DNA from: Rhodococcus globerulus NBRC 14531
GTDB lineage: Bacteria; Actinomycetota; Actinomycetes; Mycobacteriales; Mycobacteriaceae
Length of the DNA stretch: 64,000 nt
Assembly (NCBI RefSeq): GCF_001894805.1
Contig: NZ_BCWX01000001.1
Span: 1,054,001-1,118,000, forward strand
Direction of reading: 5' to 3'
The position numbers and the translations under genes were made by a program. Shown here in pieces: positions 44,720-54,081 of this stretch (the stretch's first letter is position 1; the number at the start of each line of letters is the position of its first letter). Under the pieces are notes generated by a model, which saw only the letters and a program-made list of their open reading frames with translations, was not told the origin of the DNA and did no database searches.

Positions 44720-45391
44720 ATGCCGGGACGTCAAAGGCGTGACGGCGGAAGCGGACCCGCCGGACAGAATGGCCCCAACAGCGGCGACAACAGCAACGCT
44801 CGTGGGGACAACCGTGGTGGCGGCCGTGACCGTCGCGACGGTGGCCGTGGCGGAAACGCTGCGGAGAAGTCACAGTTCATCGAGCGCGTTGTCACGATCA
44901 ACCGCGTCTCCAAGGTCGTCAAGGGTGGTCGTCGCTTCAGCTTCACCGCTCTCGTGATCGTCGGAGACGGCAACGGACTGGTCGGCGTCGGCTACGGCAA
45001 GGCCAAGGAAGTTCCCGCGGCCATCCAGAAGGGTGTCGAGGAGGCTCGCAAGAGCTTCTTCCGCGTCCCGATGATCGGCAACACCATCACTCACCCCGTT
45101 CAGGGTGAGGCTGCTGCCGGCATCGTCATGCTTCGCCCGGCAAGCCCCGGTACCGGTGTTATCGCCGGTGGCGCGGTGCGTGCCGTGCTGGAGTGCGCTG
45201 GTATCGCGGACATCCTGTCGAAGTCGCTCGGTAGCGACAACGCCATCAACGTCGTGCACGCGACCGTTGCCGCGCTCAAGGGTCTGCAGCGTCCCGAGGA
45301 AGTTGCGGCTCGCCGCGGCCTCACCCTCGAAGAGGTTGCACCCGCCGGTATGCTGCGCGCACGCGCACAGGCTGCTGGGAGTGTGAAGTAA
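44720..45391 (+). CDS. rpsE: 30S ribosomal protein S5
   Basis: 223 residues. The S5 domain starts near [18 protein letters not shown] at residue ~53. It is preceded by a disordered Gly/Arg/Asn/Asp-rich extension of ~50 residues that E. coli lacks but actinobacteria often carry. [19 protein letters not shown] and the C-terminal [15 protein letters not shown] region are conserved. S5 acts in decoding fidelity and mRNA unwinding. Its stop overlaps rpmD by one base. Confidence 0.97.
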   Translation: MPGRQRRDGGSGPAGQNGPNSGDNSNARGDNRGGGRDRRDGGRGGNAAEKSQFIERVVTINRVSKVVKGGRRFSFTALVIVGDGNGLVGVGYGKAKEVPAAIQKGVEEARKSFFRVPMIGNTITHPVQGEAAAGIVMLRPASPGTGVIAGGAVRAVLECAGIADILSKSLGSDNAINVVHATVAALKGLQRPEEVAARRGLTLEEVAPAGMLRARAQAAGSVK

Positions 45392-45570
45392 TGGCAGATC
45401 TCAAGGTCACTCAGATCAAGAGCATCATCGGGACCAAGCAGAACCAGAAGGATTCTCTGCGCACGCTCGGTCTCAAGGGCATCCGTCAGACCGTTGTTCG
45501 TGAGGACAACGCACAGAACCGCGGTCTGATCAACGTGGTGCGCCACCTCGTAACAGTTGAGGAGGTCTAA
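45391..45570 (+). CDS. rpmD: 50S ribosomal protein L30
   Basis: 59 residues, [20 protein letters not shown] to [12 protein letters not shown], overlapping the rpsE stop (TAATG). The ferredoxin-like L30 pattern with [14 protein letters not shown] is clear. It is followed after 2 bases by rplO, whose ribosome site GAGGAG is inside the rpmD 3' end. Confidence 0.97.
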   Translation: MADLKVTQIKSIIGTKQNQKDSLRTLGLKGIRQTVVREDNAQNRGLINVVRHLVTVEEV

Positions 45571-45572
45571 CC

Positions 45573-46016
45573 ATGACCATCAAACTGCACCACCTGCGCC
45601 CCGCTCCCGGATCCAAGTCCAACAAGATTCGTGTTGGACGCGGCGAGGGCGGCAAGCGTGGTAAGACCGCAGGTCGCGGTACCAAGGGCACCAAGGCACG
45701 TAACACCGTGCGCGTGGGCTTCGAGGGTGGACAGATGCCGCTTCACATGCGTCTGCCCAAGCTCAAGGGCTTCAAGAACCCCTTCCGCACCGAGTACCAG
45801 GTCGTCAATGTCGGCGACATCGCCCGTCTGTTCCCCGAAGGTGGAGCAATCTCGGTCGAGGATCTCGTTGCCAAGGGCGCAGTCCGCAAGAACCAGCTCG
45901 TCAAGGTTCTGGGCGACGGCGAACTGACTGTTGCCGTTCAGGTGACCGTCGACAAGTTCACCGGTTCCGCCAAGGAAAAGATTGCTGCTGCCGGTGGTTC
46001 CGCCACCGAGCTGTGA
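45573..46016 (+). CDS. rplO: 50S ribosomal protein L15
   Basis: 147 residues. [20 protein letters not shown], the glycine/basic RNA-threading arm [18 protein letters not shown] and [19 protein letters not shown] identify L15, a late 50S assembly protein. It is the last gene of the rpsH segment, followed by a strong hairpin. Confidence 0.97.
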   Translation: MTIKLHHLRPAPGSKSNKIRVGRGEGGKRGKTAGRGTKGTKARNTVRVGFEGGQMPLHMRLPKLKGFKNPFRTEYQVVNVGDIARLFPEGGAISVEDLVAKGAVRKNQLVKVLGDGELTVAVQVTVDKFTGSAKEKIAAAGGSATEL

Positions 46017-46035
46017 GTAATCACGCGTAGCTAGT

Positions 46036-46077
46036 CCGATGGCCGCAGCGCAGCATTTGCTGTGCTGCGGCCATCGG
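46036..46077 (+). terminator. Hairpin after rplO
   Basis: CCGATGGCCGCAGC (46036-46049) pairs perfectly with GCTGCGGCCATCGG (46064-46077), and the stem continues inward. It lies 19 bases after the rplO stop. No T-run follows. It separates rplO from secY, whose own promoter should lie in the A/T-richer stretch 46140-46210. Confidence 0.75.
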
Positions 46078-46255
46078 CGTCTGTGCTGTTCGTCCCGAAA
46101 GTGTGGCCCCGTCGACCGGGTCAGGCACACTGGTTGTATCTTCGGCTTACCCGAGTTTCGTGGTCGGCTCGTTTAGTTCCCATAAATTGACTGTTAGAGT
46201 TCTGAAGTTCGGCAGGTCAAAAGATCTGCCCCCAACCGTCGTGCCAGGAGGATCT

Positions 46256-47575
46256 TTGCTTTCCGCCTTCGTTTCGGCCCTCAGGACACCCGACCTGAGG
46301 CGGAAGATCCTATTCACTCTCGGCCTGGTAGCCCTCTACCGGGTCGGCGCAGTGCTTCCGTCACCTGGTGTCGACTACGCCAGAGTGCGTGAGTGCATCG
46401 ACATAGCTAACTCTGGTGACTCGGCGGGCATCTACTCGCTGATCAACTTGTTCTCCGGTGGTGCGCTACTCCAGTTGTCGGTGTTTGCGATCGGCATCAT
46501 GCCGTACATCACCGCCAGCATTATCGTTCAGCTTCTGACCGTGGTCATCCCGAAGTTCGAGGAACTTCGCAAGGAGGGCCAGTCGGGTCAGGCCAAGATG
46601 ACGCAGTACACGCGCTATCTCTCCATCGCTTTGGCTGTGCTTCAGTCGACGGGCATCGTTGCGCTCGCAGCTAGGGGACAGCTACTGCAAGGCTGTGACG
46701 ACATCATCGCCGACAAGTCGATCTTCGGCTTGATCATTCTTGTCCTGGTCATGACGGCCGGCGCCGCACTCGTCATGTGGTTCGGTGAGCTCATCACCGA
46801 ACGGGGCGTCGGTAACGGCATGTCGCTCCTCATCTTCGCCGGTATCGCCTCGCGTATCCCGTCCGAAGGCAAGGCCATTCTGGACAGCCGTGGTGGCCTC
46901 GTCTTTGCACTCGTCTGCTTTGCAGCGCTCTTGATCATTGCCGGCGTCGTCTTCGTCGAGCAGGGCCAGCGTCGAATTCCCGTCCAGTACGCCAAGCGCA
47001 TGGTGGGACGCAAGATGTACGGCGGCTCGTCGACGTACCTGCCGCTCAAGGTCAACCAGGCCGGTGTCATCCCGGTGATCTTCGCGTCGTCGCTGCTGTA
47101 CCTGCCCAACCTGATTGCGCAGCTCACGTCGGCCAGCACTGCGGTCGACCCCAGTTGGTGGCAGCGAATCATCAACACCTACTTGGTCAATCCCGCCAAC
47201 CCGGTGTACATCCTGATCTACTTCGGTCTTATCGTGTTCTTCACGTACTTCTACGTCGCGATCACCTTCAATCCAGAAGAGCGCGCCGACGAGATGAAGA
47301 AGTTCGGTGGATTCATTCCAGGTATCCGTCCCGGTCAGCCGACCGCGGACTATCTCAACTACGTGCTGAGTCGCATCACCCTTCCGGGTGCGATCTACCT
47401 TGGCACCATTGCTGTTCTGCCCAATCTGTTCCTCGACATCGGGAATGGCGGCGGCGCGCAGAACCTGCCGTTCGGTGGCACCGCGGTGCTGATCATGGTC
47501 AGCGTCGGTCTGGACACCGTGAAGCAGATCGAGAGTCAGCTAATGCAGCGCAACTATGAAGGGTTCCTCAAGTGA
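46256..47575 (+). CDS. secY: Protein translocase subunit SecY
   Basis: 439 residues from a TTG at 46256 preceded by AGGAGG (46246-46251); the product then begins [20 protein letters not shown] as in mycobacterial SecY. The open frame extends upstream to 46103 but this part is untranslated leader. Ten membrane segments are expected, with visible [20 protein letters not shown] (TM1), the plug region, and the cytosolic loop [23 protein letters not shown] that binds SecA/ribosome. It is the essential channel of the Sec system. Its stop overlaps adk by four bases. Confidence 0.96.
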   Translation: MLSAFVSALRTPDLRRKILFTLGLVALYRVGAVLPSPGVDYARVRECIDIANSGDSAGIYSLINLFSGGALLQLSVFAIGIMPYITASIIVQLLTVVIPKFEELRKEGQSGQAKMTQYTRYLSIALAVLQSTGIVALAARGQLLQGCDDIIADKSIFGLIILVLVMTAGAALVMWFGELITERGVGNGMSLLIFAGIASRIPSEGKAILDSRGGLVFALVCFAALLIIAGVVFVEQGQRRIPVQYAKRMVGRKMYGGSSTYLPLKVNQAGVIPVIFASSLLYLPNLIAQLTSASTAVDPSWWQRIINTYLVNPANPVYILIYFGLIVFFTYFYVAITFNPEERADEMKKFGGFIPGIRPGQPTADYLNYVLSRITLPGAIYLGTIAVLPNLFLDIGNGGGAQNLPFGGTAVLIMVSVGLDTVKQIESQLMQRNYEGFLK

Positions 47576-48117
47576 GACTTGTCCTCCTTGGTCCTCCCGG
47601 TGCCGGCAAGGGCACCCAGGCCGCGATCCTGTCCGAGAAGTTCGGTGTTCCCCATATCTCGACGGGTGACCTCTTCCGAGCCAACATCGGTCAGTCCACC
47701 CCGCTCGGCGTGGAAGCGAAGAAGTTCATCGACGCCGGTGAGCTTGTTCCCAGCTCGATCACCAATGACATGGTGAAGGCACGCGTTGCCGAGCCGGACG
47801 CCGCCAACGGATTCCTGCTCGACGGATTCCCGCGCTCGGTCGATCAGGCGGAAGCCCTCGAAGGCATCCTGAAGGATCTCGATACGAAGCTCGACGGTGT
47901 GCTTTCCTTCGTCGTCGACGAGGACATCGTGGTGGAGCGAATGCTCGCCCGTGGCCGTGCAGACGACACCGAGGACGTGATTCGCAACCGCCTCCGGGTC
48001 TACCGCGACGAGACGTCGCCGCTGTTCGACTACTACAAGGACAGCATCGTCTCCGTCGACGCGATCGGCGAGGTCGAAGAAGTCAACGCTCGCGCACTGG
48101 CAGCGCTGGGTAAGTAA
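47572..48117 (+). CDS. adk: Adenylate kinase
   Basis: 181 residues from a GTG overlapping the secY stop. The P-loop [12 protein letters not shown], the AMP site HISTGDLFR and the LDGFPRS motif are intact. The LID domain is short, without the zinc-finger insertion, as in mycobacteria. It catalyses ATP + AMP to 2 ADP. It overlaps map by one base (TAATG). Confidence 0.97.
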   Translation: MRLVLLGPPGAGKGTQAAILSEKFGVPHISTGDLFRANIGQSTPLGVEAKKFIDAGELVPSSITNDMVKARVAEPDAANGFLLDGFPRSVDQAEALEGILKDLDTKLDGVLSFVVDEDIVVERMLARGRADDTEDVIRNRLRVYRDETSPLFDYYKDSIVSVDAIGEVEEVNARALAALGK

Positions 48118-48914
48118 TGGTTTTCGGGCGTAAACGCAAGGTTGTTCCGTTCCGCTCCGCGGGCGAACTCGACGCAATGGCTGCGGCCGGCGCAATCGTG
48201 GGTTCGGCGTTGGTGGCGGTACGCGCTGCGGCAAAGCCCGGTGTCAGCACCCTGGAATTGGATGCGGTCGCCGAATCTGTCATCCGCGATGCGGGTGCGG
48301 TGCCGTCCTTCCTCGGCTACAACGGTTTCACCGGTTCGATCTGTTCTTCGGTCAACGACCGGGTTGTTCACGGAATCCCGTCGGCGCAGGACGTCCTCGC
48401 CGAGGGTGACCTGGTGTCCATCGACTGCGGCGCGATCCTCGAGGGTTGGCACGGAGACTCCGCGTGGACGTTCGGTGTCGGTGAGATAAGTGCAGCCGAT
48501 CAGGATCTGAGCGAAGCAACTCGATTGTCCATGGAAGCCGGCATTGCGGCGATGATCGCAGGCAACCGTCTGACAGACGTTTCGCACGCCATCGAGCTCG
48601 GCACCCAGGCCGCCGAGAAGCTACACGGCCGTTCATACGGAATCGTCGACGGCTACGGCGGTCACGGTATCGGCCGTGAGATGCACATGGATCCGTTCCT
48701 GGCTAACGAAGGTGCCCCGGGCAAGGGGCCCGAGTTGGTGATCGGATCTTGCCTGGCAATCGAGCCGATGTTGACGCTCGGGACCACGGATACCGTGATT
48801 CTCGATGACGACTGGACTGTGGTGACCACCGACGGTTCGCGTGCTGCTCACTGGGAGCACACTGTTGCTGTCACGGCGGACGGCCCGCGAATTCTGACGC
48901 TGCGACCGGAGTAG
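48117..48914 (+). CDS. map: Methionine aminopeptidase type I
   Basis: 265 residues. Metal ligands are visible: His and Asp in VVHGIP and [20 protein letters not shown], His in [12 protein letters not shown], Glu in AIEPMLTL and Glu in HWEHTVAVT. It removes the initiator Met from new proteins. It is the last gene of the secY-adk-map operon, followed by a textbook terminator. Confidence 0.96.
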   Translation: MVFGRKRKVVPFRSAGELDAMAAAGAIVGSALVAVRAAAKPGVSTLELDAVAESVIRDAGAVPSFLGYNGFTGSICSSVNDRVVHGIPSAQDVLAEGDLVSIDCGAILEGWHGDSAWTFGVGEISAADQDLSEATRLSMEAGIAAMIAGNRLTDVSHAIELGTQAAEKLHGRSYGIVDGYGGHGIGREMHMDPFLANEGAPGKGPELVIGSCLAIEPMLTLGTTDTVILDDDWTVVTTDGSRAAHWEHTVAVTADGPRILTLRPE

Positions 48915-48969
48915 TTTTCGGCTCCAACGCTCGACAAGTGTTGACAGCAAGAGTGATTCGCTCTTCGAG

Positions 48970-49002
48970 AAGTCCCGGTCCCGCAAGGGGTCGGGACTTT
49001 TT
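48970..49002 (+). terminator. Rho-independent terminator after map
   Basis: AAGTCCCG (48970-48977) pairs with CGGGACTT (48992-48999), with an inner CCC/GGG, followed by a run of T to 49002. This is the clearest intrinsic terminator in the ribosomal cluster and ends the secY-adk-map transcript. Confidence 0.9.
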
Positions 49003-49071
49003 CGGTTGCTGGTTCGGTGGCCGCGGAGGCATGGATTGCCGCCCAGATGCGCTGCCGTAGGGGAGGCGCAT

Positions 49072-49100
49072 TTGGCCTGGTCGTTCTCTTCGCGTAACAT
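49072..49100 (+). promoter_or_regulatory. infA: Promoter-like sequence upstream of infA
   Basis: TTGGCC (49072-49077), 17 bp, TAACAT (49095-49100), about 170 bases before the infA start. With the map terminator it fills the 355-bp gap 48915-49269. Confidence 0.6.
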
Positions 49101-49269
49101 AGCTAGGCGGTGCGCCATGCGTGTCGACAGCTTGTGTGTGTAGGACTGCCGCTACGGGGAACAACGCACCGAGTCGATGTAAAAATCATGTCGATGAAGA
49201 AACCATTGCGTGCCAATGTAACGGAAGCCGATGCACGAAGCATGCCAAACCAAACGGATCGCGGAGGAT

Positions 49270-49491
49270 ATGGCTAAGAAAGACGGGGCCATCGAGGTCG
49301 AAGGACGAGTAGTCGAGCCGCTGCCCAATGCGATGTTCCGCATTGAGCTCGAGAATGGCCACAAGGTCCTCGCCCACATCAGCGGAAAGATGCGTCAGCA
49401 CTACATTCGCATCCTCCCGGAAGATCGCGTTGTCGTAGAGCTCTCGCCCTACGATTTGTCGCGCGGACGCATCGTTTACCGCTACAAGTAA
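49270..49491 (+). CDS. infA: Translation initiation factor IF-1
   Basis: 73 residues from ATG 49270 behind [26 protein letters not shown] through [28 protein letters not shown], split over the OB fold, is the universal IF-1 pattern. A longer in-frame ATG at 49231 gives an atypical extension and is rejected. It opens the infA-rpmJ-rpsM-rpsK-rpsD segment. Confidence 0.97.
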
Positions 49492-49581
49492 CGAACTTCC
49501 CGGATCTGACCTGGGTCAGGGAGAAGTACGTCTGCCGGGGTTCGCTTTGGCAGGCTGCGACAAAACAGGAGATCAGAAGAC

Positions 49582-49695
49582 GTGAAGGTTCAGCCGAGCG
49601 TCAAGAAGATCTGCGAAAAGTGCAAAGTGATCCGCCGTAACGGTCGGGTCATGGTGATCTGCGAGAACCTGCGTCACAAGCAGCGTCAGGGCTAG
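49582..49695 (+). CDS. rpmJ: 50S ribosomal protein L36
   Basis: 37 residues from a [22 protein letters not shown] and [14 protein letters not shown] contain the CxxC...C...H zinc site, so this is the zinc-binding form of L36. AGGAG precedes the start by about a dozen bases. Confidence 0.96.
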   Translation: MKVQPSVKKICEKCKVIRRNGRVMVICENLRHKQRQG

Positions 49696-49944
49696 ATCTA
49701 GCTTTTCGAAGATCTGCTTGGCAACAAGCAAAGAAGACCTTCCAGTACCAGCCATTGTTGACGAGACCCCACGCGATCGTTTACCGATCGACAGGGTCGG
49801 ACAATGGTTCACCCCCGGCACGGAGGCCGGGGCCCCACTGAGTTAGTTGATGAGACCAGCCACGTTCTCGGACGTGGTTACTCGGCAAGAGGCACAGGGG
49901 ATGGGCTGGGAGCAGACCTCCGCACACCGATAGGAAATGCCAAC

Positions 49945-50319
49945 ATGGCACGTCTCTCTGGTGTTGATCTTCCTCGCGAAAAGCGCATGGAGATCGCACT
50001 GACATACATCTACGGCATCGGCCGTACCCGCTCCAAGGAAATCCTTGACGCCACCGGCGTCAACCCGGATCTCCGGAGCAAGGACCTCTCGGACGAGGAC
50101 CTGGCAAAGCTCCGCGAGTACATCGAGGAGTCGCTCAAGGTTGAGGGTGACCTTCGCCGCGAGGTTCAGGCCGACATCCGTCGCAAGATCGAGATCGGCT
50201 GCTACCAGGGCCTGCGCCACCGTCGTGGTCTGCCCGTGCGTGGTCAGCGCACCAAGACCAACGCCCGTACCCGTAAGGGTCCGAAGCGCACCATTGCCGG
50301 CAAGAAGAAGGCGAAGTAA
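49945..50319 (+). CDS. rpsM: 30S ribosomal protein S13
   Basis: 124 residues from ATG 49945 ([20 protein letters not shown]); the long upstream open frame is leader. [13 protein letters not shown] and [20 protein letters not shown] match S13. The ~250-bp leader after rpmJ contains a CCCCGG/CCGGGG hairpin near 49813-49832. Its stop overlaps rpsK by one base. Confidence 0.97.
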   Translation: MARLSGVDLPREKRMEIALTYIYGIGRTRSKEILDATGVNPDLRSKDLSDEDLAKLREYIEESLKVEGDLRREVQADIRRKIEIGCYQGLRHRRGLPVRGQRTKTNARTRKGPKRTIAGKKKAK

Positions 50320-50732
50320 TGCCCCCGAAGTCACGTAGCACCGGTCCGAAGAAGACCCAGAAGACGCGTCGCAGGGATAAGAAGAACATCCCGCACGGCG
50401 CCGCTCACATCAAGAGCACCTTCAACAACACCATCGTGTCCATCACGGACCCCGCCGGAAATGTCATTTCCTGGGCGTCTTCGGGACACGTCGGCTTCAA
50501 GGGTTCGCGTAAGTCGACTCCCTTCGCCGCTCAGCTTGCTGCTGAGAGCGCTGCCCGCAAGGCGCAGGAGCATGGTGTCAAGAAGGTTGACGTCTTCGTC
50601 AAGGGACCGGGTTCGGGTCGCGAGACCGCGATTCGTTCGCTCCAGGCCGCAGGCCTCGAGGTCGGCACCATTTCCGATGTAACTCCCCAGCCGCACAACG
50701 GCTGCCGTCCGCCCAAGCGGCGTCGGGTATAA
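50319..50732 (+). CDS. rpsK: 30S ribosomal protein S11
   Basis: 137 residues. [39 protein letters not shown] and the C-terminal [18 protein letters not shown] are diagnostic. S11 forms part of the mRNA exit channel on the platform. It lies 24 bases before rpsD. Confidence 0.97.
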   Translation: MPPKSRSTGPKKTQKTRRRDKKNIPHGAAHIKSTFNNTIVSITDPAGNVISWASSGHVGFKGSRKSTPFAAQLAAESAARKAQEHGVKKVDVFVKGPGSGRETAIRSLQAAGLEVGTISDVTPQPHNGCRPPKRRRV

Positions 50733-50756
50733 GCGGGAAGGAATAGGTAGAAAATC

Positions 50757-51362
50757 ATGGCACGTTATACCGGACCCATCACCCGCAAGTCGCGTCGTCT
50801 GCGCGTCGACCTCGTTGGAGGCGACCAGGCATTCGAGCGTCGCCCGTACCCGCCCGGACAGCACGGCCGCGCGCGTATCAAGGAGAGCGAGTACCTGCTC
50901 CAGCTGCAGGAGAAGCAGAAGGCTCGCTTCACCTACGGCGTCATGGAGAAGCAGTTCCGTCTGTACTACAAGGAGGCGAACAACCGCCCCGGTAAGACCG
51001 GCGAGAACCTGCTCACCATCCTGGAGTCGCGTCTCGACAACGTCGTGTACCGCGCAGGCCTCGCTCGCACGCGCCGCCAGGCACGTCAGCTGGTCACGCA
51101 CGGTCACCTTCTCGTGAACAACAAGAAGGTCGACATCCCGAGCTACCGCGTCTCGCAGTACGACATCATCGATGTCAAGGAGAAGTCGCTCGCAACGCTT
51201 CCGTTCCAGGTTGCCCGTGAGACCGTCGGCGATCGCCCGGTTCCCGCGTGGCTGCAGGTTGTCGGCTCGCGTCTGCGGATCCTGGTTCACCAGCTTCCCG
51301 AGCGTGCGCAGATCGACATTGCTCTGCAGGAACAGCTCATCGTCGAGTACTACTCGAAGTAA
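50757..51362 (+). CDS. rpsD: 30S ribosomal protein S4
   Basis: 201 residues. ARYTGPITRKSRRLRVDL, the KQKARFTYGVMEKQFRLYY region and the S4 RNA-binding domain RLDNVVYRAGLARTRRQARQLVTHGH are present. It lacks the N-terminal Cys knuckle of some S4 proteins. S4 nucleates 30S assembly and represses the alpha operon in E. coli. A very strong hairpin lies between this gene and rpoA. Confidence 0.97.
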   Translation: MARYTGPITRKSRRLRVDLVGGDQAFERRPYPPGQHGRARIKESEYLLQLQEKQKARFTYGVMEKQFRLYYKEANNRPGKTGENLLTILESRLDNVVYRAGLARTRRQARQLVTHGHLLVNNKKVDIPSYRVSQYDIIDVKEKSLATLPFQVARETVGDRPVPAWLQVVGSRLRILVHQLPERAQIDIALQEQLIVEYYSK

Positions 51363-51374
51363 GGTGCTCCGCGC

Positions 51375-51422
51375 CCTGTGCGCCTTTCCGGTAGTTCCGA
51401 CTACCGGAAAGGCGCACGGGGC
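51375..51422 (+). terminator. 22-bp hairpin between rpsD and rpoA
   Basis: An 18-bp perfect stem (51379-51396 with 51401-51418) closes on a TCCG tetraloop and extends outward by four more pairs. It begins 12 bases after the rpsD stop. No T-run follows. It may be a partial terminator setting the rpoA to ribosomal-protein ratio, or an mRNA processing or stability element. Confidence 0.7.
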
Positions 51423-51481
51423 CGCAGGCCCTTTCCCATCGTGGGCGTCAAATAGTGGACGTCCGTACAGGAGGAAATACC

Positions 51482-52543
51482 ATGCTCATTTCTCAGCGAC
51501 CCACGTTGACCGAAGAGGTCATCGCTGATAACCGCTCGAAGTTCGTCATCGAGCCCCTGGAGCCAGGTTTCGGGTACACGCTCGGCAATTCGCTGCGCCG
51601 CACGCTGCTCTCGTCGATCCCCGGCGCTGCTGTCACCAGCATCCGCATCGACGGCGTTCTCCACGAGTTCACCACGGTCCCCGGAGTGAAGGAAGACGTC
51701 ACTGACATCATCCTGAACCTCAAGGGCCTCGTCGTGAGCTCCGAAGAGGACGAGCCGGTCACCATGTACGTCCGCAAGCAGGGCCCCGGCGCTGTTACCG
51801 CAGGCGACATCGTGCCCCCGGCCGGCGTCATCGTGAACAACCCTGATCTGCACATCGCCACCCTGAACGACAAGGGCAAGCTGGAGATCGAGCTCGTAGT
51901 CGAGCGCGGTCGTGGCTATGTCCCCGCCGTCCAGAACAAGGCGTCCGGCGCAGAGATCGGCCGCATTCCGGTCGACTCGATCTACTCGCCGGTGCTCAAG
52001 GTCACCTACAAGGTGGAGGCCACTCGCGTCGAACAGCGCACCGACTTCGATCGGCTCGTTCTCGACGTGGAAACGAAGAACTCCATCACCGCACGGGACG
52101 CGCTCGCTTCTGCGGGCAAGACCCTGGTTGAGCTCTTCGGCCTGGCCCGTGAGCTGAACGTCGAAGCAGAAGGCATCGAGATCGGACCCTCGCCCGCCGA
52201 GGCCGATCACATCGCTTCCTTCGGACTCCCCATCGAGGATCTGGACCTCACGGTCCGTTCCTACAACTGCCTCAAGCGCGAAGGTGTTCACACCGTCGGT
52301 GAGCTTGTCGGCCGTACCGAGTCCGATCTGCTCGACATCCGCAACTTCGGACAGAAGTCCATCGACGAGGTCAAGGTCAAGCTGCATTCGCTCGGCCTGT
52401 CCCTCAAGGACAGCCCCGCATCCTTCGATCCCACGACCGTTGCAGGCTACGACGCCGCCACCGGAACGTGGAGTGACACCGATGCCGGTTCCTTCGGCGA
52501 TGCCGACGGTACCGAGGACTACGCCGAGACCGAACAGCTGTAG
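51482..52543 (+). CDS. rpoA: DNA-directed RNA polymerase alpha subunit
   Basis: 353 residues from ATG 51482 behind AGGAGG. The N-terminal assembly domain contains [20 protein letters not shown] and [15 protein letters not shown]. The C-terminal DNA- and activator-binding domain has [22 protein letters not shown] and [15 protein letters not shown] final acidic tail (~40 residues, Asp/Glu/Thr-rich) is typical of actinobacteria. Confidence 0.98.
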   Translation: MLISQRPTLTEEVIADNRSKFVIEPLEPGFGYTLGNSLRRTLLSSIPGAAVTSIRIDGVLHEFTTVPGVKEDVTDIILNLKGLVVSSEEDEPVTMYVRKQGPGAVTAGDIVPPAGVIVNNPDLHIATLNDKGKLEIELVVERGRGYVPAVQNKASGAEIGRIPVDSIYSPVLKVTYKVEATRVEQRTDFDRLVLDVETKNSITARDALASAGKTLVELFGLARELNVEAEGIEIGPSPAEADHIASFGLPIEDLDLTVRSYNCLKREGVHTVGELVGRTESDLLDIRNFGQKSIDEVKVKLHSLGLSLKDSPASFDPTTVAGYDAATGTWSDTDAGSFGDADGTEDYAETEQL

Positions 52544-52572
52544 CAGCTCAGGTCCTTTACTAGGAGATCATC

Positions 52573-53121
52573 ATGCCCAAGCCCAAGAAGGGTGCCCGCT
52601 TCGGCGGGTCGGCTTCCCACCAGAAGGCGATTTTCGCCAATCTGGCTACCGCGCTCTTCGAGCACGGTCGTATCACCACCACCGAGTCCAAGGCCAAGGC
52701 ACTGCGCCCGTACGCCGAGAAGCTCGTCACGCACGCGAAGGCCGGCACGCTGGCTCACCGTCGTGAGGTGCTGAAGGTCATCCGTAACAAGGATGTCGTT
52801 CACACCCTGTTCGCCGAGATCGGCCCGTTCTACGCGGACCGTAACGGTGGATACACCCGCATCATCAAGACGATCCCCCGCAAGGGCGACAACGCGCCGA
52901 TGGCAATCATCGAGCTCGTCAAGGAAAAGACCGTCACCTCCGAGGCTGACCGCGCACGTCGCGTCAAGGCTTCGCAGGATGCTCCCGCCGCAGAGAACGT
53001 CGTCGAGGCCGTAGAGGCCGACGCGACCGAGGCTGAGGTCGAGAACGCTGATGCAGTTGTCGAAGCTATCGAGGACGAGACCGCAACTGCGGCCGACGCC
53101 CCCGAGGCCAAGAAGGACTAG
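52573..53121 (+). CDS. rplQ: 50S ribosomal protein L17 with acidic C-terminal extension
   Basis: 182 residues. The L17 core ([51 protein letters not shown]) ends near residue 120. The remaining ~60 residues form a low-complexity tail dominated by Ala, Glu, Asp and Val ([20 protein letters not shown]). E. coli L17 is ~127 residues, so the tail is an actinobacterial-type extension. Confidence 0.96.
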   Translation: MPKPKKGARFGGSASHQKAIFANLATALFEHGRITTTESKAKALRPYAEKLVTHAKAGTLAHRREVLKVIRNKDVVHTLFAEIGPFYADRNGGYTRIIKTIPRKGDNAPMAIIELVKEKTVTSEADRARRVKASQDAPAAENVVEAVEADATEAEVENADAVVEAIEDETATAADAPEAKKD

Positions 53122-53126
53122 TTCCC

Positions 53127-54011
53127 TTGGTTTCAGCACACGCTGAATCGAACGAGCCCGCCGCCCCCCTCGGGGACGGCGGGCTCGTTCGATTGCGGCT
53201 CGATATCTCTTATGACGGCACCGACTTCTCTGGTTGGGCCAGGCAGACCGATCTACGCACGGTGTGCGGTGAGATCGAAGACAAACTGGGAACTGTTCTA
53301 CGGCAACCCGTTCAGTTGACCGTCGCCGGTCGGACGGATGCCGGCGTCCATGCGAGTGGTCAGGTTGCGCACGTCGACGTGCCGGCTGATCTCCTGCCGG
53401 ACGATCCGTCGCGATTGGTTCGGCGGCTCGCTCGGTTCCTGCCGAAAGATGTTCGAGTCAAGAGTATTTCCGTCGTCCCGGCTGATTTCGACGCGCGTTT
53501 CTCTGCGATGCGACGCTATTACGAGTACCGGGTGTCCAACGCGATGTTCGGTGTCGAACCGCTCCGTGTGCGTGACATGGTTTCCTACCCGAAGGCTCTT
53601 GATCTGGCCGCGATGCAGGAAGCGTCGCAGCGACTCTTGGGACTTCATGACTTTGCCGCGTTTTGCAAGCGCCGCGAAGGAGCGACGACCGTACGCGAAC
53701 TTCAGCGGTTCGACTGGACACAAGAGGGCACAGTGTTCACGGCCTACGTGAATGCCGACGCGTTTTGTTGGTCGATGGTGCGGAGTCTTGTCGGCGCCGT
53801 GCTGTCCGTCGGTGAGGGGCGTCGTACGTCGGATTGGCTTGCCGGGTTGCTCGACGAATCCTCACGGTCGAGTTCCATCCTGGTGGCACCGGCCCATGGT
53901 TTGTCGTTGGTGCGAGTCGATTACCCGGATTATTCGGAGTTGGCGGCCCGCAACGCGATTACCCGTGAGACCCGCGAATTGCCGTCGGCCGGCGGTTGCT
54001 GCGGCGACTGA
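53127..54011 (+). CDS. truA: tRNA pseudouridine(38-40) synthase TruA
   Basis: 294 residues if started at TTG 53127; a TTG at 53193 just before [16 protein letters not shown] is the other candidate. The catalytic Asp is in [11 protein letters not shown], and the conserved [12 protein letters not shown] and [21 protein letters not shown] follow. It modifies the anticodon stem-loop of tRNAs. An 18-bp hairpin that looks like the rplQ terminator (53146-53194) covers its first ~20 codons, which leaves the true start uncertain and suggests truA is poorly expressed from the ribosomal promoter. Confidence 0.93.
   Translation: MVSAHAESNEPAAPLGDGGLVRLRLDISYDGTDFSGWARQTDLRTVCGEIEDKLGTVLRQPVQLTVAGRTDAGVHASGQVAHVDVPADLLPDDPSRLVRRLARFLPKDVRVKSISVVPADFDARFSAMRRYYEYRVSNAMFGVEPLRVRDMVSYPKALDLAAMQEASQRLLGLHDFAAFCKRREGATTVRELQRFDWTQEGTVFTAYVNADAFCWSMVRSLVGAVLSVGEGRRTSDWLAGLLDESSRSSSILVAPAHGLSLVRVDYPDYSELAARNAITRETRELPSAGGCCGD
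53146..53194 (+). terminator. 18-bp hairpin after rplQ, overlapping truA 5' codons
   Basis: AATCGAACGAGCCCGCCG (53146-53163) pairs perfectly with CGGCGGGCTCGTTCGATT (53177-53194). It begins 24 bases after the rplQ stop and is the strongest stem in the window. It lies inside the open frame of truA. Confidence 0.8.
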
Positions 54012-54022
54012 AGGCGCTCATG

Positions 54023-54074
54023 CGACATTGCCCTCCCACCATTGCCCTCCCACCACTGTGGGAGGGCAATGTCG
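54023..54074. terminator. Bidirectional terminator with duplicated left arm
   Basis: CATTGCCCTCCCAC occurs twice in tandem (54026-54039 and 54040-54053), and its complement GTGGGAGGGCAATG once (54058-54071). The near copy gives a 14-bp stem with a 4-base loop; the far copy gives a 17-bp stem (54023-54039 with 54058-54074). It lies between convergent truA and the acyl-CoA dehydrogenase gene. Confidence 0.85.
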
Positions 54075-54081
54075 TATCCGG

